DNA of 64,000 nt. Origin: Pythium myriotylum. Its lineage: Eukaryota; Oomycota; Peronosporomycetes; Pythiales; Pythiaceae. Shown piece by piece: positions 28,770 through 39,612 of this stretch. The stretch lies in the NCBI GenBank assembly GCA_023091665.1, contig JALJCQ010000014.1:806001-870000 (forward strand). The letters run 5' to 3'. Position 1 is the stretch's first letter. Each line of letters starts with the position of its first letter. The notes beneath the pieces were generated by a model. It had not been told where the DNA came from. It did no database searches and saw nothing but the letters and a program-made list of their open reading frames with translations. Both the position numbers and the translations under genes were made by a program.

Positions 28770-30201
28770 ATGGAAGCGGCGGCGCTCGTCGTGCGCGGCT
28801 CCCCGCCCATCCTTCCGCCCTGTGAGACCGTCGAGCACGCGCCGGCCAGCAGAGTCGTCGAGGTGAGCAAGAGAGTGGACGAGCCCTTGCACGCGACGCT
28901 CGGCAGGCTCCACGTCGTGGCAGAGGACGACAATACGGTCGACGAGGATCTCGAACTGACCATCGAGACCTTGACAACCGACGAGTCGGGCGGCGCTTAC
29001 TGGAATGACTCCAGGGTGGCTGTCAAGAGCGTCGTGGAAGACGAAACGGATTTGACGGAAGACACGAAGAAGGATATCTATCGACAGCTCCAACTTTGGC
29101 GAGATTGTCGTATGGTGTGTGCTTGGCAGTGCGGCCGTCGATCGTGTTCCGGTACGTGGAGAAAAACTGCGTTGAGTTTCTCCAGTCCCCAGCCTCGAAT
29201 AGAAGGTTTGTGTGGAAGGTCTTCGAGGGTGCAGCACGCGGACTGATGCGCCTCCACAGTCGTGGCGTCGTACTGCATCGATTCACGGTTGAAGACATCT
29301 TTGTAGCTGGCGAAGGTCATGCCTGGATCAATCCTGTCGATGTCAATGCCGTGGTGGCTCGAGGAGAGGTATCTTCGGATTTATCGAAAGACGCGTACGA
29401 AGGAGGTGCACCAGAGCGCCTAACAGGATCACCTCCAACGGTTGAGTCCAATGTATATCATCTTGGTGTGTGCCTTCGTGAAGTTCTAGGCTTGTGTACT
29501 CGCACCAAAGCAGACACGGCAACTGAAGACCTTCGCTTGGCGGTCGGAGAATTTTGGCCAGCTCTTGCGCCTATGGCGGGAACGTAGTTACGCTTCTTCT
29601 CACGATGACTAACGAGCATCCTGCGGAACGACCGACGCTGACGCTTGCTATCAAACAACTCAAACGATTTGCTGATTCGGCTACGTATCAGATCCCAATT
29701 TGTGCCGAGCTTTGGAGTTTACTACGATCACAGCCAACAAGTATCGTGGGAGTGGTCAAGACGTACGGAAACGCTGGGGTAACTAATCTTGAGGAATTCC
29801 AAAGCAAAATCGATGACGGAGCGATCGCCTTTTCTCGTTGAAGCCGCGAAGTTTGGAAGCGACAAGCAGAAATACTTCGCCATATGCGCGCTGAGGAACA
29901 TTGCAGAAATGAGCGCAGAATGGGCAGGACTCGTCGCAGAGGCTGGTGTGAGCACGATCCTCCGCACTTTTGTGGAAACCGATGACTTGAAACAGAAGAC
30001 CGCCGCAGCCGGTGCAAATTTAAATCTGACATTGTTCGCGTCTGCAAGAAAACTAACATTAAAGCAAGCAAGGTAAAGAAGGGTAAAGAAAGCACTCGAA
30101 CGCGTTCTTCTGGAGTTTCGTTACGCAACTACCCGGAATGCTAACGTCGAGAAACTAGTAAGCTACGCCCACAGAGCACTTCATGAAATCAACAAGAGCT
30201 A
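28770..30201 (+). pseudogene. Frameshifted third copy of the pseudokinase-ARM gene
   Basis: The segment aligns end to end with the intact gene at 19157-20818, but the frame is broken. The N-terminal helical bundle is reduced by an internal deletion (METALTIVRG-like start MEAAALVVRGS, then a jump to the part before GGAYWNDSRVAVK). Near 29100 a deletion removes the segment equivalent to PHVLDVHGA and shifts the frame. Near 29580 one base is lost after LAPMAG, and near 29840 the frame shifts again before the ARM repeats (YFAICALRNIAEMSAEW). A small duplication near 30070 adds a stop. The end is recognisable at LHEINKS, 30178-30201. It keeps the same kinase-dead replacements (HRFTVEDIFV, WINPVDV), so the family was already a pseudokinase before the duplication. 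Confidence 0.88.
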
Positions 30202-30810
30202 GCACATTAATTAACGTTAGAGTAAGATATTGGACAATTTGAAGATACTCCAATCCCATCCTGAACCACGTCACCTTTCGCACCTGCAAGCGAACCAACG
30301 CCGAACGAAGCAGGGGCGAAGGAACCACTCGAATGTCTTCATGGGGATCAAAAATCTCGTATCTGCTGATCCTGAGGTCACGAAACTCGGACTTGGCTGG
30401 CGATGCCCTTCTAGAAATCGAAAGTGGTGGTTGCGATGAAGGTGAATAAATCCAAGACGACTGCCAGTGCCGTGTCTGAGGCGATATCCGCCTCACTGGA
30501 GAGACTGCGACGGAGTTGACGTCTTGGTTTGTGCCCGACGTCGTGTTTGCCATTCTTGTGAAGGCTTATAAGCGAGTTGATCCGAGATTTAGGTCGTTAT
30601 CGAGGTGGGAACTTGAACGCTTGTAAAGCTCAGCAAGGAATGGTTCGCTCGCTGCAGCATTCAAATCGCTAGATGTTTTCCCATTGACACGGTGATGTCG
30701 CACTTTGTTTAATCAACGAGCACGTTTGTGTATTAACAACTATACGGCGTGACTGCTTCGCCACGAGACGAAATGGGCTAGAAGATTAAGTTCAAGCTTC
30801 ACGTGGAAGA
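30202..30810. other. Intergenic with one extra ARM-gene scrap
   Basis: 3' flanks of the pseudogene and of the CD36-like gene. Apart from the fragment at 30277-30340 nothing is recognised. Confidence 0.45.
30277..30340 (+). pseudogene. Extra 3'-terminal fragment of pseudokinase-ARM gene
   Basis: About 64 bp, starting TTCGCACCTGCAAGCGAACC, matching 20666-20730 of the intact gene through the GCACTCGAATGTGTTC region (here CCACTCGAATGTCTTC). It lies after the end of the 28770-30201 pseudogene, so it is a second copy of the same 3' piece. Confidence 0.7.
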
Positions 30811-32997
30811 TCACACAGCCTCGCCTAGAGCGTTCTTCCGCGCTGCCACAGCCTTGCGGTAGTACACGAACCCGTACCCGGCCAGCGCAATGCCCAAGAT
30901 TGCACCCACGATCAGAACAGGCAGCAGCGACGCAAGTACGCGCTTGATCGTCTTGAACGAGCTGATGTCCTTCGATTTGACCGTCGCGCTCTCCTGACCA
31001 ATGTACGCCGGAGAGATCACCTCGGTCTTGAGCTTGGGCCACACCAGATCCGTCATGGGGGCGTTCGCCGTGAACTGCGAGTTGGCGACGGCGTAGTTGG
31101 CCTGCAAGCGTTTACGCGCACGCATCGTCTTACCCGTGCCAGGCTCGATGTCCAGCACCGTGTGGTATCGGTCGTAGTACTCCTGCTTCAGCTTGCCGTT
31201 CTCGTACAGTACGTCGTTCGACGCCACCTTACCATCCCACATCGTGATCTCCACGCCCTCGGTCAGAGACTTGTCGCCGTACAAGAAGACCGGGTACGAC
31301 ACCCACGCGAGGAAGCCCACGTTGAAGGCCATCGACTGCACGCCGTCTACAGGGTAACCCGTGCCTTTGTCCGCGTTCCACGACGCGTACGTGAGCACAT
31401 CATCCGGAGGAATGAAGCGGCTCATCTTGATGCCACTGATGTCGTCCACGACTTCGCCCGTGTTCAGCAGCGTCAGGTTCTGACGCGCGTCCTTCAAGTA
31501 CATCTGCACCTCCGACAGGCTCACCTCGCCAGGGAATCCCGTGATCTTGGCGCCGCGGGGCTTCAGGCTCGAGCCGTCCAGACCAAACACAGGCGCGCAC
31601 GTCATGTTGTCCGTCTTGGCGTCGCAGTTGCCGTAGACCTGGAAGGCGTTGATCTCCGCGAGCGTCGGGTTGCGACGCGAGTCCAGCTTGGCCCACAACG
31701 GCGCAGCCTTGTATCCAGCGTACTCGATGTACTCCATGATTCGGTTCTTATCGTCACAACCCGTGTACTGTGTGTACGTGGTCAGCGAGTCGGTGGCCGG
31801 CGGTGTCTTGCTGTAGTCCAGACCCGAGTCCTCGGCAGCTCCAGGAAGTGGCGCGGCACAGAGACCCACGCTCGAGCAGAAACCCTTGCACGTGTTGGCC
31901 ACGAACGCCGCGGCCTCCGTCTCGCCGTACACGTCCGCGTAGATCTTCTCCACCTGCGCACACGTCACGTTGTTCACCTGCACCACGGCCTTGCCAGTCG
32001 CACACTTCTTGCACTCGGACCAGATCTTGTTGCAGTCGTCGCCCTTGCAGCTCGCACATTTTTCTTCCCAGCCACCAGTCACGTTACATGCCGACACGTA
32101 GTTCGAGCCGAGCGCCAGGCCGGCGAGCAGACTCGGGTACCCGAGCGCCCACTCCGAGATCGTGCGACGCACGAAGAGACCGTTGTACTCGAAGCCCGTG
32201 AGGTCGAGGCCAGCGATAGCGTCCACACTCGACGACAGGAACGGCAGCACGGTCGAGCCGATTCCCTTCCACGCCTTGGGCTCGTTCGAGTTGAGGCCGT
32301 TCACCCAGCGCATGATCTGGGTGCCGTTCGCCTTGATGATGTCGCTGATCTCGGCGTCGGTCTTCGACGAGCCCCAGATCGTTCCCTTCAGCAGCGAGGT
32401 CACGAAGCCGACCTCACCGCCGGCCTGCGAGATCACGTTCAGGTAGCCGACGTCCCAGCTGATCACGAGGTCCGTGTCCGAGCATTTGTCGCAGCTCTGG
32501 TCCTTGACAAACGAATGGTACGTGTACTGCTTGTAGCTCACCTGGTTGCCGTCGTCCGAGAGCTGCACGTCGACGCGGATCTCGCGGCGACGGTAGACGT
32601 ACGGTCCGACCTCCTGGACCTTGAGCTTGGCGCCGTTCTCGAGGTAGTCCATGGCGTTGGTGACGTTGAACATCGAAAGCAAGTAGTAGTACGGAGTGCA
32701 GTCACTGCAGTCGCCGTAGCGGTCCGTGAAGGCCGCTTTCTGGACGTCCTTGTTGCTGCACGTGACGACGCCATCGTTGATAATGCTCGTGACGACACTG
32801 GGGAGGGCCGAGCCGTAGACGATGGCCACGATGGCCACGAGCACGCCGCCGAGAAAGAGCGAGCGGCCCTTGACCACGGGCGTGCAGCAGCGCTTCTTCT
32901 CGGACGAGAGCCCGCGGTCCTTGTGCACGGGCGTGCTCACGCCCTTCTCATAGGCCTCGTTCGTCGAGCCGGGCGTCGCGATCGCCTTGTCGGCCAT
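30811..32997 (-). CDS. CD36/LIMP2 (scavenger receptor class B)-like membrane protein
   Basis: Single exon, 728 residues. A cytosolic head of ~44 residues precedes membrane helix 1 (LFLGGVLVAIVAIVYGSAL). The large lumenal/extracellular domain carries CD36-family landmarks (YYLLSMFNVTNAMDYLENG, VQEVGPYVYRRREI, FLYGDKSLTEGV) and many NxS/T sites. Membrane helix 2 lies near residues 690-712 (LLPVLIVGAILGIALAGYGF), with a short tail. Both termini are cytosolic, as in CD36. Family members bind lipids or lysosomal enzymes and carry lipids through an internal tunnel. A cysteine-rich insertion (~residues 300-375, starting CNVTGGWEEKCASCKGDDC) makes it longer than animal CD36 (~470 residues). Core promoter at 33014-33030. 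Confidence 0.88.
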   Translation of the reverse strand: MADKAIATPGSTNEAYEKGVSTPVHKDRGLSSEKKRCCTPVVKGRSLFLGGVLVAIVAIVYGSALPSVVTSIINDGVVTCSNKDVQKAAFTDRYGDCSDCTPYYYLLSMFNVTNAMDYLENGAKLKVQEVGPYVYRRREIRVDVQLSDDGNQVSYKQYTYHSFVKDQSCDKCSDTDLVISWDVGYLNVISQAGGEVGFVTSLLKGTIWGSSKTDAEISDIIKANGTQIMRWVNGLNSNEPKAWKGIGSTVLPFLSSSVDAIAGLDLTGFEYNGLFVRRTISEWALGYPSLLAGLALGSNYVSACNVTGGWEEKCASCKGDDCNKIWSECKKCATGKAVVQVNNVTCAQVEKIYADVYGETEAAAFVANTCKGFCSSVGLCAAPLPGAAEDSGLDYSKTPPATDSLTTYTQYTGCDDKNRIMEYIEYAGYKAAPLWAKLDSRRNPTLAEINAFQVYGNCDAKTDNMTCAPVFGLDGSSLKPRGAKITGFPGEVSLSEVQMYLKDARQNLTLLNTGEVVDDISGIKMSRFIPPDDVLTYASWNADKGTGYPVDGVQSMAFNVGFLAWVSYPVFLYGDKSLTEGVEITMWDGKVASNDVLYENGKLKQEYYDRYHTVLDIEPGTGKTMRARKRLQANYAVANSQFTANAPMTDLVWPKLKTEVISPAYIGQESATVKSKDISSFKTIKRVLASLLPVLIVGAILGIALAGYGFVYYRKAVAARKNALGEAV

Positions 32998-33013
32998 GGC
33001 GAAGCTGGAAGAA

Positions 33014-33030
33014 GAAATCGGGAAATGAGC
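33014..33030 (-). promoter_or_regulatory. Oomycete core promoter of CD36-like gene
   Basis: On the minus strand GCTCATTTCCCGATTTC, matching 15 of 16 consensus positions, 17 bp upstream of the ATG at 32997. Confidence 0.75.
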
Positions 33031-35259
33031 CCTTTGAGTTTCCCAGACCCGCCGACGCGGGTGAGGCCGAGGCCCTGCAAGAGAAAAAGAACACGGCGGC
33101 GTGATTGCTGTTGGGGGCCTCGCATCCCGGTGCCGGAGAGGTGACCGCGTCGCGAGAGACGAGCCGTCGGAATGGCGATGCCGGTGATGGGAAGGAGCTC
33201 CTCACGACAAAGCTTCAACTCGGAATCAGGTACATGAACTTTGGAAACTAATACTAGGTGCTGATAGGGAGCTTGGTGGGATCGACGTTGTGTGGACAAG
33301 TGACCTGTAGCAATCAATATTTGGCGAGAATCGGCCACGCGCAGAAACCGGCCAGGTGACGCTGTAATCGCCACAATCGGTCGGAATAGTCTGATGGGGT
33401 CCTCCTCCTTTGACGAGACTCAACGCCGACATTGCGGCGTCAGAGCCGAGACCGTGCGAAGAAACCAGGGCGCTGTTCCATTCCGTCGAAGGTGGCGGCT
33501 TCTACGCGCGGCGTCTCTGGGTTTTCCATTTCCAGCGGCCTCATGACCCAGAGAGAGGCAAGAGGAGGATCTCCTCAAGAGCTACTGCAGTGTATTGGGT
33601 CTCTCTGCCCTGTCGCGCCAATGTGGTTTTGGATTGGTACAGTACACTGGAGGAATTCACGAAGAGAAGGGTTTGTGCAGGAAGTTCCTACCCATTTGAC
33701 GATGATTACCCTCGCACAATGGTCACGTTGCACCCTGTGATCATTATTCACTGTTCTGTACCATCTCAACAACAAAGAGTGTACAATAAAATAAAGTGAA
33801 ACCACACAGAGTGGTTTGGAGAGACAAATAAGTCCCCACAGTGTGGGGACTTATTTGTGAGTGTGTCTCTCCATGTCACGCGGTGGGGAGAGATAGTCGT
33901 GTTTGTTGAAGTTGAGAGCTGCGAGTCTGCAGCGCTACTCTTGTCAGAGGAGGAGAAATACATACTGTAGCGAGCGGATGTGCGACATATCGTTGGAGAG
34001 AGTCGATCTTCACGAGAAGATCCACAACGCAGCCATCAGGGGTGTTCAACTACTTGGATCAAGGTGGGTCAGTACCTGAAATGAAGATCGTGAGCTGAAG
34101 GCCTCTCACATTTCTCAATTCTGGGTCGCTCAGAGTCTTTCGATGATGGCTGTTAGAATTTTTATCGCAGCAACAAAATCCGGGTTCCCATACACATATT
34201 GTACAAGCCTCGGCACCGCAAGAGTATTCACGAGTCGCTACGGCGAACCCCTGCGCAGGAAAAAAAAAAACAGACGAGCCTGGGTGCCCGACCGCTTGGC
34301 ACCACCCGATTGATGGGCAAAGTTCAGAACTCACATGGACACAGTCTCTGCTGTCGTCAATGCTCCGATGCGAAAGCTTGAAGATCCTCGCACGCTGCAG
34401 GTGCTCAAGATCGCTCGTGGGGGCCAGGATCCATGCGAGTTATGCATTTCGTGGGAGAGGGAAGCGATTACTCGCTCTATGGACAAAGCCTCCTCGTGGC
34501 CGCGATTACTCGCCCTCTGCTGGTCGCAGGGCAAAGCCCAGAGCGTGAGGCCAGCACACCTCTGGTCAGTGCTGGCGTCAATCGTCCTCGGTCCAGGATC
34601 TCTTCAGTCGATTCGATTTACCAAGTCTAATAAACGAACCCATCTATCTCTTTCCATAGAATATAGAGTCCACCACACCAAATCCCCGTGGTCCACGCAG
34701 TCACCACCGTGCGTCCGTTTTCTGTTCGGTACTCTTCGGCCCACACCATCACTCCTTCAGCATCCGTTTTGGTGCCCAGAGAGAACCCCCACTCCATGAG
34801 ACGACTCTGCATATTAACCACCAATCACATCCCTTCTTCCCTCTTTTCCTCCAATCATCACGCCGTAACCAACCCAGCGCGCAAACTTTTCGAGAGAAGA
34901 GAGTGGCTCCGTCGCGAGAAAGAACGCAGACACAGAACGCTCGCTCGCCTTTTGCGCGCTCAACTGACTGACCGCTCGCGCTTCTCGCGGCGCGCGGCAG
35001 TCAGTAGAACGCGCCGCACGACTGAACCCTCGGGAGCGTCTAACCGTCTAAAGCGTACCCCCGCTCGTACTCGTCCCTGCTCGACTTGCCGACCTGGGGG
35101 TACCCTCCGCCTTTGGCACCCCGGGGCTACTATTTCCTCCCTTCCATCGCGTCATTCCTCCGGCTGGGGAATCAATCCATTCCAGCCGGGCGACGGAAGA
35201 GAGTCTGCTCTGCCCCATTCCTTCCTCCCGTCGACTCCACTCGACTCGACTCGCTCGCC
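33031..35259. other. Long intergenic stretch, no gene recognised
   Basis: About 2.2 kb between the divergent CD36-like and MFS genes. Several short frames exist but none shows conserved features. It contains a long palindrome (33824-33858), and the last ~350 bp are GC-rich 5' flank of the carrier gene. Confidence 0.45.
33824..33858. repeat. 35-bp near-perfect palindrome
   Basis: Arms of 17 nt (33824-33840, ACAAATAAGTCCCCACA, and its exact reverse complement at 33842-33858) around one central base. Flanks GAGAC and GTCTC extend the symmetry imperfectly, and a smaller AACCAC/GTGGTT inverted pair lies just left, at 33799-33816. Confidence 0.85.
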
Positions 35260-37452
35260 ATGGCCGGCGCCTTCCACGTGCCGGCGGCCGAAGACGGAGA
35301 CGCGCGCGAGGCGCGGCGCGCGCAGTACATGCAGAAGACCCGCGAGGAGGCCTCGTACCTCTTCAAGTACCTCATCCTCACGCAGGTGATCCTCTACCTC
35401 GAGGCCGGCGCCATCCCGTGCCTGCTCGACCAGCTCAGCGTCGACCTCAAGATGAACGCCACGCAGCAGGGCGCGCTCGGCGGCGTCGTCTACTTCTCGC
35501 TCAGCGCCGCCTCGCCGCTCTGCGCCTACATGCTCCAGCGCTACAACCCGCAGCACGTGCTCGGCGCGAGCCTGCTGCTCAACAACCTCTCCACGGGGCT
35601 GCTCGCGATCATCCCGACGAGCCACGCCTACAGCGCCAACCTCATGATCGTCGGCCGCGCGCTCATCGGCTTCACGCAGGCCTTTCCCTGCATCTACACG
35701 CCGCTCTGGGTCGACGAGTACGCGCCGCGCGAAAAAGTCGCCGGCTGGATGAGCTACCTCCAGGGCAGCGTGCCCATGGGCGTCATGCTCGGATACTTTG
35801 CCGGCACGGTCTCGAACTGGTTTGTGCCCGAGAGCTTCCAGCTCTTCCAGACCTGGCGCTGGCCCTTTGTCGTCCAGTTCCTGCTCATGTGTCCGCTCAT
35901 GGTCGCCGTCTTCTTCGTGCCGCGCAAGCACCTCGTGATCCGCAGCGAGGGCGGCCGCAGCCCCGCCGTGAGCGTCGCCAGCGATTCGCAGGAAGCCAGC
36001 AGCGTCGGCAGCCAGACCAGCCCGCCCAGCGAAGAAAACCAGTCGATTGAGACCGTCGAGGACATCCTCGAGGCCGCGGCCGTCGCGGCCGAGAAAGAGA
36101 CCTTCAACGACACCGAGAGCGACGTGGCGTCCGAGTCCTTACCACTCGTGCCCGTCACGGCCATGACCAACGAGGACCGACGGAAACTCAAGCGCGGCAG
36201 CCGCTCCACGTCCGGCGCCACGGATCCGCTCAACAAGTCGTTCATCAACTATATCGAGCAAACGATTAAGCTGGGCACGACCCCGCCACTGAGCTGGAGC
36301 GGTCCGAACCACGAGGAGGAAGACGTCATGCTCGCGAGCGCATCCATGTTTGGCGGCTCCACGCAGCGCAGCATCCGCCAGCTCCACCACAACCAGCACC
36401 TCTCGCAGCTCGAGAGCGAAGTCAGCGGCACGTCGGCGCGCCGCAACCGCCATAGTTTCCAGTCGAGTGCGACCGAAGGCTCGCCTGAAATTAAGCGCAC
36501 CACCCCTCCGCCGTTCCTCACGCCAAGCGAAAATGGCCTTGCCTCCTTGAGTGTCACCTTGATCCCCACGCAGGCACCACGCTCCACGTCGAGTTACGGC
36601 GCGTTTGACACGGCTTCTCACACACCCGTCAAGTCTCCGGCAATGAGCTTCCTCGAGGCCTCAATCCTCGAAGAAGAGCTTTACGAAGTGTACGAGCAAG
36701 GTTCATTCTCCGAGGGGCTCCGTGCGTTGTTACATATCCCGATTTACTGCTTCATCGTCTGCGGACTCACGGCCGTGTACTTCGTCGTCACGGGCGTCCA
36801 GTACTGGAGCACGATCTTCATGATCAAGTCACTCCACGCTTCCAAGTACCTCGTGAACGGACTCTTCGTGCTTGTCGCAGGAACCGGTCCAGTTTTCGGC
36901 GTGTTCTACGGCGGCTGGATCATCGACCGGTACGGCGGCTACATCGGTGTCGAACAACGCGCGAAATCGCTTGGCATCTGCATGGTGTTGGGCGTGACCG
37001 CCTTCCTCATCGCCGCTGCTACGACGTACTTCGACGACATTTACGTCACGGCTGCATTCCTGTGGCTCTTGCTCTTCTTCGGCGGATCGATCCTGCCGGC
37101 ATGCACAGGCATCTTCATCTCTGTCGTGCCCGCCCAGCATCGCGCGCTGGCGTCGTCATTCTCCGTCATGGTATTCAATCTTGCCGGCTACGCTCTCTCG
37201 CCGTACCTCACCGGACTCGTCATGGAGTGGGTTCTCACGGAGCACGGGAAGCCGGACACGTACTTTGCATACTGTGACGAGGCCTGCGCGTACCGCGTGG
37301 GTTTTCGCTTCTGTCTGTTCTGGTCTGTCTGGTCGTTCTTGTGCATCGGCGCTGCGTGGTTGTTTGCCTGGAAAGAGGCCGCCGACAGTCGACGAGAAGA
37401 ACTCGCTTTCTTTGCCGCGTTTAAGCCGCATCAAATCGAAGAAGCAGCTTAG
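35260..37452 (+). CDS. Spinster-like major facilitator superfamily transporter
   Basis: Single exon, 730 residues from the ATG at 35260 (context GCCATGGCC). The frame is open upstream to 35086, but that part is Ser/Pro-rich leader with no conservation. Two six-helix halves are evident: helices 1-6 within residues ~30-220 with the MFS signature GRALIGFTQAFPCIYTPLWV, and helices 7-12 within ~490-715. Between them is a very long cytosolic loop (~222-485) rich in Ser, Glu and Thr, probably a phosphoregulated tail-like insert. Closest overall to Spinster/SPNS proteins, which carry sphingosine phosphate or lysophospholipids in animals; the substrate here is unknown. It is convergent with CSN2, with 200 bp between the stops. 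Confidence 0.85.
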   Translation: MAGAFHVPAAEDGDAREARRAQYMQKTREEASYLFKYLILTQVILYLEAGAIPCLLDQLSVDLKMNATQQGALGGVVYFSLSAASPLCAYMLQRYNPQHVLGASLLLNNLSTGLLAIIPTSHAYSANLMIVGRALIGFTQAFPCIYTPLWVDEYAPREKVAGWMSYLQGSVPMGVMLGYFAGTVSNWFVPESFQLFQTWRWPFVVQFLLMCPLMVAVFFVPRKHLVIRSEGGRSPAVSVASDSQEASSVGSQTSPPSEENQSIETVEDILEAAAVAAEKETFNDTESDVASESLPLVPVTAMTNEDRRKLKRGSRSTSGATDPLNKSFINYIEQTIKLGTTPPLSWSGPNHEEEDVMLASASMFGGSTQRSIRQLHHNQHLSQLESEVSGTSARRNRHSFQSSATEGSPEIKRTTPPPFLTPSENGLASLSVTLIPTQAPRSTSSYGAFDTASHTPVKSPAMSFLEASILEEELYEVYEQGSFSEGLRALLHIPIYCFIVCGLTAVYFVVTGVQYWSTIFMIKSLHASKYLVNGLFVLVAGTGPVFGVFYGGWIIDRYGGYIGVEQRAKSLGICMVLGVTAFLIAAATTYFDDIYVTAAFLWLLLFFGGSILPACTGIFISVVPAQHRALASSFSVMVFNLAGYALSPYLTGLVMEWVLTEHGKPDTYFAYCDEACAYRVGFRFCLFWSVWSFLCIGAAWLFAWKEAADSRREELAFFAAFKPHQIEEAA

Positions 37453-37652
37453 GAAATTCAAAAGTAGTCTAGATCGACGTCGCGCGGGATCAGCTTGTCA
37501 GCTCGTCGCCAGCACGCCGCCGCTCCCCGTTTCTTGCTATCTTCAAATGTCAATAAGTCACTCTCGATTTTTTTCCCCTCGAAATACATAGAAACGCTAT
37601 TGCATATTCCGCACGCGAGTTGTACTCAAAAAATATTCGTTTGGGTTGCTAT

Positions 37653-39419
37653 TCACATCATGGAGGAGCCAATGCGGTCGACTGTGAGCGCGTGGAACTT
37701 CTCCAGACTGTCGCACCAACTTGAGATCGACTGCTGGAATTTCGCTTCGGGCTTGCGGTCTACGAGCACGAGCGTGTGGTTAAGCTGGTCGATCCGCGCA
37801 TCAATCTTTTGGTCGAGGATGAGAGAGGAGAGCAGCGATTCAACTTCTTCCACTGAAATGCCGTTGAGCTCGCGAGCGATGTACCGCGTATCCATGCGTT
37901 TGTACGGCTTGACGATCTTCAGCAGAACTTTGCTTCGAATCGTTTGGAGGAGACGGTCAATGTAGTGTTTGATGAAAGGGTCGGCCATGATCGAGGCTTG
38001 GTTGCGATTTAACACTTTCTCAAATGTCTTGATCTCGTCGTGAAGGAACGCATCCGTGAGTTGAGTCATCGCCGAAACCTCCTTATCGTTCTCGTACGGC
38101 TTGGCTTCTTGTGAGTCAAACACGCTGACTTTCGACTCGCTGAGCATGTTGGCCAAAACGAGGTACTTGAGGCACTGTAGCCGTCGTGGCTCTCCAGCTT
38201 CATCGTAGTTCTTGAAGCTCTCGAAAAAGTCGACACGGGCCTTCTCCCACTCTCGCTGGAATTTGAACGTGGACAGCGTTAGTCAAGATGACCGACATTA
38301 ATCACTTGACGAGTATTCAACTCACCTGCATCAAATACATCTTTCCACCGCACTCGTGGATGACACCCATAATACGCTACGTAGAGAGGGGTTTGTAAAC
38401 GTACAGTCTCACACCATGGCAACTCGACAGACCGTACCGGGTGAGCCACGCCTGATTTTGTTCGCAACGCTTTCTCGTAGATCGACACCAGCTTCTTGTT
38501 GTCTTTTTGGGATGTGTACATCTGAATTTGCAGTGCATACACTTCCAGTAGCTATGCCAGTCAAAGCACAGCATTAGCAAACCACGCGAAGTCTTTTTGT
38601 GAAAAAGAAGCCGAAATCAACCTGCGAGTTCTTCTTGACGCCGTCCTCACTGTCTTCCTCTTCGCACGAAGAGATCAGTTCTTTCACGATCTACCATAGA
38701 GAGCAATCCCCTCAGTCAAATTAATGGTCGACAAAAATGCCATCAATCGCGAGTGACGCCGAAGTACCTTGCTCAGTCGCGTGTAGTCGCCGATCTCGTA
38801 GAGCAAGTTGCCAAGCTTCAAATTTGTCTTGAACCAAAGTCGCTGCCCGACATATCCACCGTCACTTTTACTCAACACCAAAAGTCTCCCACGAAACCGC
38901 TCACCTCGTTTCGTGCTTCCTTGAGCGTCTCCAGCGTCGTCTCGTAGAACCGCTGCAGGATTTCCCAGTTCTACCCCATCGATCCACCCATGCATCCATC
39001 AGCCTCCGCCCCCGCCACCGACAGCTGCTGCCAACCGCCAATCTCACCTTGCTCGTCGAGACAAAGTCGAGGATGCTGTTGATGCCTTTCTCGCCCACGT
39101 TGCGCGTGACGGCGCTCTTGGTGTACCCGAGGAGCTCTTCGTACCGCTCGATCGCACGGTCGTGGTCGTGGAGTTCAAAGTGGAGCTTGACGATGCGCTT
39201 GAGCGCCTTGAAGCCCCAGTCGCTTTTTTCGCCGTTCTGCATCTCGACGACCTGCGCCAGCGCCGTCAGCGCAGCCGCGCGCTCGGGCGGGTCTTCCTCC
39301 AGAAAGGCCTTGGCCGTGTAGTACTGGTTCTCGATCTGCACGAGCAAGTCCACGTCGCCGTCGCCCATGTCCTCATCGTCGTCGCTGTAGTCGAACTCGT
39401 ACTCTTCGTCGTCGGACAT
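37653..39419 (-). CDS. CSN2: COP9 signalosome complex subunit 2
   Basis: Seven exons, all joined at phase 0: 39419-39048, 38970-38905, 38842-38768, 38690-38622, 38551-38438, 38376-38326 and 38255-37653, giving 449 residues (human CSN2 has 443). Introns are 58-77 bp. The acidic start [15 protein letters not shown] is typical, followed by [51 protein letters not shown] and [12 protein letters not shown], and ending in the PCI domain (residues ~270-420, for example [23 protein letters not shown]). CSN2 is the scaffold subunit that binds cullin-RING ligases for deneddylation by CSN5. Nothing is missing. The start codon ATG at 39419 is preferred over 39431 by similarity of the N-terminus to other CSN2 proteins. 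Confidence 0.95.
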
Positions 39420-39435
39420 GGCCGCACACACAGAG

Positions 39436-39437
<2 letters not shown>

Positions 39438-39469
<32 letters not shown>
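39438..39469. repeat. (AG)n microsatellite, 16 units
   Basis: A 32-bp AG dinucleotide run in the 5' flank of CSN2, 19 bp upstream of its ATG. It reads as a CT tract on the sense strand of CSN2. Confidence 0.95.
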
Positions 39470-39472
<3 letters not shown>

Positions 39473-39612
39473 GGGAGCCGAAGCGAATGTTCGGGATACT
39501 GGACCCTCGATTCGAAGCTCGAGATCACCAAGCGGCTCAGATCCCTCGGACTCAGGCAAAATACCGGTATGTATCTGATCGGGTGGCCTGAGGAGAACTG
39601 AAATATGATGAG

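Noticed and set aside
31162..33144. A 660-codon open frame on the + strand
   Set aside because: It lies antisense to the CD36-like gene, is arginine/valine/histidine-rich without domains, and begins without a convincing start; it is a by-product of GC-rich coding sequence on the other strand.
35152..35931. A 259-codon minus-strand frame over the MFS gene
   Set aside because: Composition (Glu, Ala, Arg, His repeats) and lack of motifs show a mirror frame of the transporter.
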